Source of the DNA: Owenia fusiformis
Lineage: Eukaryota; Annelida; Polychaeta; Sabellida; Oweniidae
Reading direction: 5' to 3'
DNA length: 64,000 nt
Assembly (NCBI GenBank): GCA_903813345.2
Contig: CAIIXF020000001.1
Coordinates: 28,631,915-28,695,914 of the forward strand
Each line of letters opens with the position of its first letter. Position 1 is the stretch's first letter. Made by a program: the position numbers and the translations under genes. The notes below the pieces were generated by a model that was not told the DNA's origin, ran no database searches, and saw only the letters and a program-made list of their open reading frames with translations. Of the stretch, positions 47,501 through 59,500 are shown piece by piece.

Positions 47501-50500
47501 GGTGTTGCCCATGAAATAGGAGTTTAACCCGGCGGCCGAAAGTTGCATTCGCAAATACAAGCTTACCGTAGTTACTTGACTCTCCTTTAACTCACATTTA
47601 GTTATATTATCATGATTATGCTCATAATAAAATGTATTTTGAAGCTATCTCTGTAATCCTCGCCCTAAATAATTTCAAAGTATTCTTAATTCGTAATGAT
47701 AATGTGACTTAGGTAGCATCGACAGCTGACGGTTTAACCACGCCTTACCATCGCGTAAGCAGGCGTCACCGTACAGCGTCAAAAAATAGCGGAGTACAGT
47801 TTTCTGTACGGTAACGCAAATTATCTGCTTTGAAGCAAAAACTATGGCAAAGGTTTTAAAAATTAATTTGATGAAAACTAATACGATTTCATGTGAAATA
47901 AAAACAGCATTCTCTTAGAAATGGTTTTAACTTTCTGATTATGATAAACGTTTTACGAGCACTGTTCGGATTTTTTCTGAGTGAATCGGCCCACATAATC
48001 GACCAGAGTGAAAAAAGGTTGTTTTTTCACATTTTGTTTGGTTATTATTTTCCCTACCGTCTGAGAGTATGGATTATTTTTATGAGAATATGTATTTGTT
48101 ACTTACACATTTTAGAACGGGCGAAGATTCAGCAAACAACCATTCGTTATGTATTTTTAAAAAAGATCAAATTTGTACGGTGACGCACCAGCTGCACGGT
48201 GACGCTATGCTTTGATGAACTAAATGAGACTAAGATTGTATGAAATAGAAACTCTGGAGTATGATCATTTGTTCATATATAGTGCATGGGCGCTACAGTT
48301 CAACGATATCTTCCACAGCAAATGGAAGGTTACTGGAAATGTATGATACGGTAAAGATCATGAAACCAAAAACTCTCTTGTTGCTATGTTATTGATGTTT
48401 TAAAACAAGGGATGTCACAAGTAAATCTCATCTTGCACGTGTGCCTTTTTGGGATGAAAGATGCAATATCTTGCATGCGGTAAAGATGGCTGTGTAGGCT
48501 ATCTTTGTTAATCATATGAGAGAAGCCTGGTTTAGTTCAAATGATACCAACGCATTACGTCAATTACGAAATTAATACTTCCTGTCCGCCATCTTAAATG
48601 CGAAGGTGACGGCTGTAACCTTCGCTTGATACTTACCAGTGATAATGTACATGTAGATTTGACGCTTCTTTACCTCTTGTTCGAACAGTAAGCTTAGAGC
48701 ACTTCATAAAATCTAAGGAAGCGTCACCGTACAGCTGATGCGTCACCGTACAGTTCTGATCTTTTTTAAATAAATACACTGAATGATTATTTGCCGAATA
48801 TTCATCTGTTCTATAATGTGTAGATAACAAATACATATTCTCATAAAAATAATCCATACTCTCAGACGACAGGGAAAATAATAACCAAACGGAAAGTGAA
48901 AAAAACACCATTTTTCTCTCGAGTCGATTATGTGGGCCGATCCAGTCAGAAAAAATCCGAGCAGTGCTCGAAAAACTTTTATCATAATTAGAAAGTTAAA
49001 ACCATTCCTAAGATAATGCTGTTTTCATTACACCCGAAATCGCATTTATTTTCATGTAATTAATCTTTTTAAATCCCTCATTATAGTTTTTGCTTCAACT
49101 CAGTTAATTTTCGTCACAGTACAGAAAACTGTACTACTGTATTTTTTGACGCTGTACGGTGACGCCTGCTTACGCGATGGTTAGGCGTGTTAACCTACTA
49201 TTTTAAAACCAACTCATCTAAATCACCCTATGCAGACAGAGCCTGTGGGAAATATTGGGTGCGGAGCAAATGAGCGGAGGGTGCGGAGCTAACGGTTATT
49301 TTTGAATTTAAATTTGGGATATTTCTGAAACTAAGCCGTTTTGGGACTTCAAATATACCAAGATATGTGTATTTGACACCAAATATCAATACAATTGTGA
49401 AAATAGTAGCGCAATTCATTCTATAGCGACGCAGTGTGCCTTAAACCTTTCCCAGACCTATATATTTTGAAATTATCCTTTTAATACTGAGTCCCCAGCA
49501 TTCATAAAAAATGGTGTTCAAGGTTCACTATCTATACAAATTATTTTTGCATCTTGGAAGCCAGGCAGTATCTGTGTGATTTTATAAAAATTCGGAAATT
49601 TTTTCAGATATGAGCCCCCTCTAAATATTGGGTGCGGAGCAGCTCCATAAACGTAGCTCCGCACCCAATATTTGAAGTCCCAAAACGGCTTAGTTTCAGA
49701 AATATCCCAATTTTAAATTCAAAAATGGCCGTTAGCTCGGCACCCTCCGCTCATTTGCGCCGCACCCAATATTTCCCACAGGCTCTGTCTGCATAGGGTG
49801 TAAATATGAATAGAACCTGGAACCATAATACTATTTAAATGAGTTGGCCACAAAAAATAGGGTAACCCGTCAGTCAGCCGGCAGTCGAATTAGCGAATGC
49901 AACATTATACAATCAATACACTTTGACATAAACCATCTTTTTCATCATTGAAGACTGAATATAAAGTTCAAACGAAATTGAATTGATTGTTTTCAAAAAT
50001 AAAAATTGGAGTACATATGATAATGATCTTCATTTTTATTTGTCAAAATGATTAGAAAGATTGCGAAGTGACCTTTGTTTTTCATTGCAAATTGACAGAA
50101 CTCCACGTTACTAACCATTCGTGTGACCAGGGGTAGCTCTCACTTCCAGTGTCTGGAAATATTTTGAAACATTTTTATTCACTGCATGATAAATTATAAA
50201 TTGTAGCAATGAACTGAATAAATGAAGCAGCTGTAAAACTGAGAACAAATTAATGGACGGATGCCAATTTACAGGGTGGTCCATACAATTGGAACATTTG
50301 TTAATTGAACACAAAACCTTTATTTTTCCTCTAAAATGCACCAAATTTACTGAGCATAGTTCAGTCACTTATCTCTCTGAGTAGATAGAAAACTGGGTGT
50401 GCTGGCTCGCCACGGGCCGCCACGGGCCCGGGGCTTTCAAAATCTCTGAGAGATAAAGATGAGCAGGAGATATTGATGAGCAGGAGATAAATTAATTGGA

Positions 50501-53500
50501 TGGGGATTAGGAGATAAATTAATTGGATGGGGCTTTCATCTTAAATGTGGAAAATGATAGATAAGATGCGCATGACATCATTGTTATCTTAAATGGGTGA
50601 GAGATAAGATGCGCATGACATCATTGTTATCTTAAAAATCAAACATCAATTACTTCATCAAATAACTGAGAAAAAATTAATGTACAATATTGTTTAATTT
50701 ATTTGCATTTATTTTACAAACAAAAGTACCACATAATCTAATTAATCCTTATTATCACTAGCAGAATCATTGGTTTCATCAGATTCATTATCACTAGATT
50801 CACTAGCTTCGTCATTGTCACTAGAGTCAGTATACGATTCATCTGAAACATTTGCATCATCATAAAGTCCTACATTAATAATGTCTTCTGTCATATAGTT
50901 GTGATGTAACATGGTCTTCTTAAAAGCATCTTCAAACGGTATGCCTGTACTCATTAATTGCTGGATGTCTACCATGATTTCTTTATGTGTTGGACTACAT
51001 TGTAAATCTAGTAAATCTTCAACTAAATATTTGTAGTATGTCTTAAACGTTTCTCTTATTTTGGGTAGGAATTTTTGATTCGCCATATATCTTCTATCAT
51101 ACTCAGAATTCCCCTTCTGTTTGTCTATATATTTTGCCTCTTGTTCTTCAATTTGATCTTTAAATTTATTAATAGCTTTATCCTTTAGCCGTATATACAC
51201 AGGGTTTTCCTGAAACCCTTCAGTGCATAGCTTCTTCATTGGAGGGTCGTCTATATCCTCATTCAATGGACAGTTTTGGATATGATTCTGTAGATCCATT
51301 CTTGATATTAACATGACGCCACAATAGTCACAATGACATATTTCTTTCATGTTGTAATTTTTGTTGTCAGAATGCATAACGTTGCTGGGGATAGTATCTT
51401 TTATACTCGCAGTGAACTTATATGGAGGTTTCATTATTGAAGTATCATACTGTGACATCTCTTTAAATGGGTTTTCAATAGCATTCAAATCATATGGTAG
51501 TGCTATGTCATTGGATTGTACTGTCTTAGTAAATGGTTCTCCCTTTAGATGACTACTATCATGCTCATTCATTGTTTGATGAGTCTTATCATAACACAGT
51601 CTTAAATGCTCTGGGGTTTCTTGCTTTAGATCAATCAGTAAATGCCCATATGGTTTTAGAGTAGCTGCATTATAAGCATCTAAGAGTTTGTGACTGTTCC
51701 CAGGATACATCTGCTGAGAAAGTACTCTTACTTGGTTTTGATCTCTTGGATTCTTGTACAATACAATGTAATGTGTATTCAAGCTGATGGTTCGATTCTC
51801 CCTTCCATGATGGAAGATATTCTGCAGTAAACAGATTACACTCAGGTTTCTGTGATGACTCCCTTTAGTAAACAAATCAGAGATCTTCCTGTCTTTGGTA
51901 GCATCTGACATCAAGTCATCAACAATCATTAAATTACGCACTCTAGGATTTAAGAAATCTGGACTGTTTAATTCATCTGGAATTCCCATCATGAATTCTA
52001 TTCCAGGATGTATGTTCTTAATCTCTATGTAAAGTGGTTGCCATTGTCCAAAACACCAGATAATACGCTGTGGAGGGGGTTGGATGCGTTGCTCTACATT
52101 TTCCAAAAGTTGCTTGACAAAGGTAGTTTTCCCACAGCCTGTGGGACCAGTGACCAACATGGTAAAGGGGTGATGCAACACTTTGTCCATACCTACATGT
52201 ATGTCTTCTTTACCTAGTGCAGAGTGCATGCCTTTGTGTCTCGCTAAACTTGAAGCATGTCTAAATTCTTTACCGCAATGACAGTAATACATGTTACTGC
52301 CTCAAAGACTGATAACAAAATGGATGCAATTCATAATTCCGTTCTGTTATGTATATGTGTTCAAAGGCATGTTCAATAATGCTAATTTAAATGTATGCTA
52401 ACAGATGCTAATGCTAATAGATGCTAATGGTAATGCTAAGTAATGCTAACAGATGCTAATGCTAATGCTAACAGATACTAATGCTAATGCTAACACGTGC
52501 TAACATATGCTAATGCTAATAGATGCTAATGGTAATGCTAACAGATGCTAATGCTAATGCTAACAGATACTAATGCTAATGCTAACAGATGCTAATGCTA
52601 ATAGATGCTAATGGTAATGCTAAGTAATGCTAACAGATACTAACATATGCTAATGATGATGCTAACAGATGCTAATGGTAATGCTAACAGATGCTAATGG
52701 TAATGCTAACAGATGCTAATGCTAATGCTAACAGATGCTTACATATGCTAATGATGATGCTAACAGATGCTAATGGTAATGCTAACAGATGCTAATGCTA
52801 ATGCTAACAGATGCTAACAGATACTAATGCTAACAGATGCTAACATATGCTAATGATGATGCTAACAGATGCTAATGGTAATGCTAACAGATGCTAATGA
52901 TAATGCTAACATATGCTAATGATAATGCTAACAGATGCTAATGAGGTAATGCTAACTAATGTTCATACATATTCAAACCATTTGTAAATGAACAACATTT
53001 GAAAAAAAAAACATTTGAAACTTTAGTTATTTATTTTTATTCATATCGTTCAGTATTATATACAAATAACTTTAATCGTCCATCCTTGCTGGGATACCAG
53101 GTGGTTTGTATAAGAATGTCCGTTTCTTTCTTGTATTCGAAGTGTTTTGTTTTTTCTGTTTAAATGGATGTTTCTTCTTTATATTTACAGAGTTTTGTTG
53201 TTTCTCTTTAGATGGTCTATACTCTTCATATTTCATATCTTCATGTTGACGTTTCAATTGTGCCTTTGCTCTGTCGACAACTGCAGTCATGGGTGAAATG
53301 ATTTGTACCGGTTTAGTATCTTCTTTAATGTCATCTATGCCTATCCACCCTCTTCCTGTTTGAGATACTTTCAATCTATTCTGTCTCCCAGCTCGAATAA
53401 GTTTCAACCAGTGTTCTGGGTTGTCTACATATGGTACTAGTTTCATGGTTTTTAGTTGATGTGTATATATCAAGTATGAGGATTGAAATGATAAAGATTT

Positions 53501-56500
53501 GAATATTTCACTCAATATATATTGTCAAGTGGCATCAATATCAACTTCTTATCAACATCTGATGTCGTGATATTCTTAGAAACTGATGTCGTGAATTAAT
53601 GTAGTTCTTGTTGTTATTGACCATTCCAGATTAGAAAGTTGAAAGATTATTTATATTCTTAAGATACATTCAATAGATTTTTCTGTCAAACTTCTGGAAC
53701 CTTCCAGAATAATGACTCATCGCTATAATCTGTTTTTGAAAAAAGGGATTAACACTGTAAACAAAAGATGTTCTAGAATATGAAGGATTAACATTGTGAT
53801 GACACAATTAAATGTCAACATTCAATTATTACATTAAAAGACCATTATTGTTGAAATCAAGTATAGTAAGATCAAATGGTCAATTCAATATAGGACTTAA
53901 ATAAATAAACCTTTTCAACGGTCAATTCAATATAGGACTTAAATAAATAAACCTTTTCATCTGTACACATATTTAATCCAAAATCCAGTTCTCTTTCCTT
54001 TTATGCGAACAGTATTTGTTTGACCAGCTCAATAGGATTATTGATTCTTTTCAATGTTGGGTTAATATTGAAAGTAGAATTGTAAACACTGTTAATGGAT
54101 GATACCAAATTTAAAATAATATTAAAAGGATTTATTTTGTACTTTACTATTCAGTCCAAGAAATACATTTCTCACCCATTTAAGATAACAATGATGTCAT
54201 GCGCATCTTATCTATCATTTTCCACATTTAAGATGAAAGCCCCATCCAATTAATTTATCTCCTAATCCCCATCCAATTAATTTATCTCCTGCTCATCAAT
54301 ATCTCCTGCTCATCTTTATCTCTCAGAGATTTTGAAAGCCCCGGGCCCGTGGCGGCCCGTGGCGAGCCAGCACACCCAGTTTTCTATCTACTTCTCTGAG
54401 TGTGATGTAAAGTTTATAGGTGCAAACCACAAAGTTAATGCATTAAACTAGTCAATGTTTGATATGACCCCCTTTTCTTAAATATACACTTGTCAATTTC
54501 GCAGCTACTTTTTCAAGTATTCTTTATTTCAAAGCTTTAATGAACATGTTGATTGGAAAGAAAGGACATAACATGTCAGAGGTGAGTGATTGCATAAAGT
54601 AGCGGTCACACTAGCCGTGTAGGCTCACCGTTCGCCACCGTTTGGCTAATTATGGCCAGACGGCGACGGCCGCATTGTTTTTATACATTTTTGACCGGGA
54701 CTATACCGTTCTATTCCGGGTCTGTACCGGCTTCTCATCGGCCTTGTACCGAAATTACCGTGTTTCAGAATTCTTGCTAACCGTTCTCGCCGTGTTCTCA
54801 ACTGGCGCATACCATCCCCTCACCAGATTTTCACCGGCCGGAACGCCTGGATATCGGCCGAACCGCCTTGATGGCGTCATGCAAACGCTCACAATATTTA
54901 ATATGTTCAATATAAAGTAGCGGTCACACTAGCCGTGTAGGCTCACCGTTCGCCACCGTTTGGCTAATTATGGCCAGACGGCGACGGCCGCATTGTTTTT
55001 ATACATTTTTGACCGGGACTATACCGTTCTATTCCGGGTCTGTACCGGCTTCTCATCGGCCTTGTACCGGACTTACCGTGTTTCAGAATTCTTGCTTACC
55101 GTTCTCGCCGTGTTCTCAACTGGCGCATACCATCCCCTCACCAGGTTTTCACCGGCCGGAACGCCTGGATATCGGCCGAACCGCCTTGATGGCGTCATGC
55201 AAACGCTCACAATATTTAGCTCACTTTTTGGTATGTATGCTCAACCATCCACGTGTTCAAAGCTAAATGATTTATATAATTAATTTGCTTATACATCTTA
55301 ATTATGTTCAATAACATTACAAGTTTGTCTATATTTAACTGTACAATGTGGCCACATAGCTTGTCCATCCTGTAAGCAGCTAGTTGGGTCAACCGAGTTA
55401 AGTCTTTCTCTGTAATAGTTAGTATGTTTATTCCATGAAAATACGTTGAAAATGAATAGGTCTCGAGAACCTGTGACCAACTTTGGTAGACAAACATGCA
55501 ATATCTATATTTCATCCGACCATATCACGTTTTACGTTTTTACTATACGTTTTGAAACTAATTGCTCTGAGGGGTAACTATTTGTTTTGACATTACATTT
55601 TACGCAAAGCGTTATTGGAAGGTACAGATTGAACCTTTACTCCCCTCCAACGTTTAGAAATATTTTTCCTCATTAAAATGGAGGGATTCGAAGTGAACTG
55701 TACTCGAATTGGAATTGAAGTCAGTTTATTGAATCACTAATAAAAATATGCCAAATCTTATTTGATTTCGAAAAAAGACGGCGGTGTTTTATATTATTTG
55801 TATAACGTTTTGTAAAACGGCAACTACATATATTTTGTGATAATTGCGTCAACGTATATATTACAGGTCTTAGACCTGCGTCGTTTGAGTTATATACCAA
55901 AAAATATTGACTTTTGCACGCTGGTGACGTCGCGCCTTTTTAAATTAATCGAATAACTCAGAAGGGTATCACTCGAAAATTCACGGTTCACATCTTTGTT
56001 ATACCGTAGCTTAATCATTAAGGGATTAATGGGTGAACGTTAAGTTGTCATGAACATGAATATTGCAGTTTTATTGAATTTTCTGACAGAAATCGGCTCT
56101 TCCTCCACCCTATTAATTTTTTCTTATATAATTGGTCGTGTAAATGAGAAATAAAGCTTTCACAACTTTTTGATGGACGGTAACGTGAACAGAAAGATCA
56201 CGTAAAATGCATAAAACAGTTGATAGTTCGAAGTTTGGCTTATAATGCTAACTGGACATTTATTTTCACTTTTATTTGAGCTTTAATCATTTTTGCAATT
56301 TATTTATTTTCTTCGTGTATGATAAAAGAAATATATTTGTAACTTGTTTTTCTCAGTGTCTTCAAAAGAATCTCTGTCAAAGTGGTTTGAGTGGATTTGT
56401 GGCTTCAAAGTACAAATGAGAAAGTCGAAGAATTGATGTCTCGAGTTACGGGACAAAACCTTGGACAATACCTGAATATTTAAATAAACTGGAGGCAAAA

Positions 56501-59500
56501 TTGTTGAAACGGCAGAACACGGTGACAACACTGCGTCACGAGGCGGTACAATTGCGAGTTCACGGTAATAGGATGTTTAGAGGATGTTATGGAGCAGTTA
56601 TAAGGCCGTTAACACGTTAATGGGCTGTTACCTAAGCGTTAAGCGGCTGGTACCGTGAAAACCCTTTTTATGTGACCTTTCAAACCCCCGTTTGAACCTC
56701 GTTTATCGGACGGTACCCAAGCGGTACACTCTCGTTCGCAGCCCGTCACTGATAGAGTCAACGTCCACCATCGTCCCATTACCGCTCTGCGAACGTGTCC
56801 TTAACGGCTGCACCGTCCTTATACCATTCCCGTGCCGCTATCACCGTTCGCAACCGAACGTTACTCAAACGGGAAAAGTTTTGAGCATGTTCAAAAAATT
56901 TGCCGGGTGTGGATGGACGGCAACGTTCCCTGAACGTTTCTCAACAGGCGGGAAACGACCCACCGTGTGGCCATACCGTGCACCGCCGTCTGGCCATAAT
57001 TAGCCACACGGTGGCGAACGGTGAGCCTACACGGCTAGTGTGACCGCTACTTAACATTACAAGTTTGTCTATATTTAACTGTACAGTGTGGCCACATAGC
57101 TTGTCCATCCTGTAAGCAGCTAGTTGGGTCAACCGAGTTAAGTCTTTCTCTGTAATAGTTACATGTATTATGTTTATTCCATGAAAATACGTTGAAAATG
57201 AATAGGTCTCGAGAACTTGACCAATTTTGGTAGACAAACATGCAATATCTATATTTCATCCGACCATATCACGTTTTAGGTTTTTACTGGAGAGGTTAAG
57301 CTACCGTATAAAATCCAAAACGCAACTTAAACGTATCAATCGGCCCTATACAAATACATGTAGAGTTCACACATAAATAGCCGTTCAGCTCTAGTGTTTG
57401 TTTAGACTACACCATAGCTTGTAATGATTACATAGTATCCCATTGATGAAGTTCAATAGCTGGTTTTCTAATACATATTTTAAACGAGCTCGTTTCGTAA
57501 GATTATTGGAGTTAAATCATGCGTAACATACAGTACATTCATCTTCTTCAGAAAGAAGTATACTCTGCATCGAAATCAAAATTGCAAGGATAGTATTCAA
57601 CAGACATGAGTATAATGATTCCCGTTGATAGCAACGCGAAATTTAAAATCTCCCGTTCTAAACACGCAACTTTGAAGTTGAACGGGTATCTGAAGTAGAC
57701 TAAAGCGATACAATCCTATGTTGATTCAATATACTTTGCGTTAACGTATACGTTTTGAAAAACCGTATTTGCTTAACCTCTCCACTATACGTTTTGAAAC
57801 TAATTGCTCTGAGGGGTAACTATTTGTTTTGACATTACATTTTACGCAAAGCGTTATTGAAAGGTACAGATTGAACCTTTACTCCCCTCCAACGTTTAGA
57901 AATATTTTTCCTCATTAAAATGGAGGGATTCGAAGTGAACTGTACTCGAATTGGAATTGACGTCAGTTTATTGAATCACTAATAAAAATATGCCAAATCT
58001 TATTTGATTTCGAAAAAAGACGGCGGTGTTTTATATTATTTTTATAACGTTTTGTAAAACGGCAACTACATATATTTTGTGATAATTGCGTCAACGTATA
58101 TATTACAGGTCTTAGACCTGCGTCGTTTGAGTTATATACCAAAAAATATTGACTTTTTGCACGCTGGTGACGTCGCGCCTTTTTAAATTAATCGAATAAC
58201 TCAGAAGGGTATCACTCGAAAATTCACGGTTCACATCTTTGTTATACCGTAGCTTAATCATTAAGGGATTAATGGGTGAACGTTAAGTTGTCATGAACAT
58301 GAATATTGCAGTTTTATTGAATTTTCTGACAGATATCGGCTCTTCCTCCACCCTATTAATTTTTTCTTATATAATTGGTCGTGTAAATGAGAAATAAAGG
58401 TTTCACAACTTTTTGATGGACGGTAACGTGAACAGAAAGATCACGTAAAATGCATAAAACAGTTGATAGTTCGAAGTTTGGCTTATAATGCTAACTGGAC
58501 ATTTATTTTCACTTTTATATATATATATATTTGTAACTTGTTTTTCTCAGTGTCTTCAAAAGAATCTCTGTCAAAGTGGTTTGAGTGGATTTGTGGCTTC
58601 AAAGTACAAATGAGAAAGTTGAAGAATTGATGTCTCGAGTTACGGGACAAAACCTTGTACAATACCTGAATATTTAAATAAACTGGAGGCAAAATTGTTG
58701 AAACGGCAGAACACGGTGACAACACTGCGTCACGAGGCGGTACAATTGCGAGTTCACGGTAATAGGATGTTTAGAGGATGTTATGGAGCAGTTATAAGGC
58801 CGTTAACACGTTAATGGACTGTTACCTAAGCGTTAAGCGGCTGGTACCGTGAAAACCCTTTTTATGTGACCTTTCAAACCCCCGTTTGAACCTCGTTTAT
58901 CGGACGGTACCCAAGCGGTACACTCTCGTTCGCAGCCCGTCACTGATAGAGTCAACGTCCACCATCGTCCCATTACCGCTCTGCGAACGTGTCCTTAACG
59001 GCCGCACCGTCCTTATACCATTCCCGTACCGCTATCACCGTTCGCAACCGAACGTTACTCAAACGGGAAAAGTTTTGAGCATGCTCAAAAAATTCGCCGG
59101 GTGTGGATGGACGGCAACGTTCCTTGAACGTTTCTCAACGGGCGGGAAACGACCCACCGTGTGGCCATACCGTGCACCGCCGTCTGGCCATAATTAGCCA
59201 CACGGTGGCGAACGGTGAGCCTACACGGCTAGTGTGACCGCTACTTAACCCATACAGCTACTAAAGTAGCGGTCACACTAGCCGTGTAGGCTCACCGTTC
59301 GCCACCGTTTGGCTAATTATGGCCAGACGGCGACGGCCGCATTGTTTTTATACATTTTTGACCGGGACTATACCGTTCTATTCCGGGTCTGTACCGGCTT
59401 CTCATCGGCCTTGTACCGGACTTACCGTGTTTCAGATTTCTTGCTTACCGTTCTCGCCGTGTTCTCAACTGGCGCATACCATCCCCTCACCAGGTTTTCA

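Larger units (their letters stand above)
47712..49912. mobile_element. Interrupted copy of the same small MITE
   Basis: Family sequence (ATCGACAGCTGACGGTTTAAC) stops at 47738, resumes at 49195 (CTACTATTTTAAAACCAACTC) to 49223, and resumes again at 49801, ending with CCGTCAGTCAGCCGGCAGTC and TTAGCGAATGCAAC near 49912. The two gaps are filled by two unrelated elements, each with its own 5-bp duplication. Confidence 0.7.
50380..54392. mobile_element. 4,013-bp mini-Polinton/Maverick-like element
   Basis: TIRs of 223 bp (50380-50602 and 54170-54392) are identical as far as I can read. TCTCTG is duplicated at 50374-50379 and 54393-54398, a 6-bp target duplication as in Polintons. The termini are 5'-AGTAGATAG and its inverse. 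It carries two minus-strand ORFs: a packaging-type ATPase and a small basic protein, separated by a GCTAAT-rich minisatellite. No DNA polymerase, integrase, protease or capsid gene is visible, and it is far shorter than usual Polintons (15-20 kb). It may be a deletion derivative mobilised in trans or a distinct compact lineage. Intact TIRs, target duplication and ORFs imply recent insertion into the ETHE1 intron. Confidence 0.85.
50271..54473. mobile_element. TACAGGGTGG-ended element interrupted by the 4-kb element
   Basis: 50271-50379 and 54399-54473 together match, in order, the reverse complement of 61905-62086. It begins ACAGGGTGGTCCATACAATT and continues after the insertion with GATGTAAAGTTTATAGGTGC and TTAATGCATTAAACTAG. 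The TA-flanked CAGGGTGG end is mariner-like. It starts ~120 bp upstream of the 37-bp ETHE1 exon. Confidence 0.7.
54598..59245. mobile_element. Harbinger-like element A, interrupted by two insertions
   Basis: Begins AGTAGCGGTCACACTAGCCG and ends with the inverse; TAA flanks it at 54595-54597 and 59246-59248. Its own sequence is 54598-54912 plus 57055-59245. Element B (same family) sits inside at a duplicated TAA, and a 495-bp element sits at 57289-57783. About 100 bp present in copy C is missing just before the B insertion. TIRs are ~75 bp with GC-rich subterminal regions full of ACCG/CCGT words. No transposase is encoded. Confidence 0.85.

Noticed and set aside
54642-55283. Repeated 92-107-codon ORFs starting [13 protein letters not shown]
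   Set aside because: They read through the GC-rich ends of Harbinger-like elements and contain no transposase motif.
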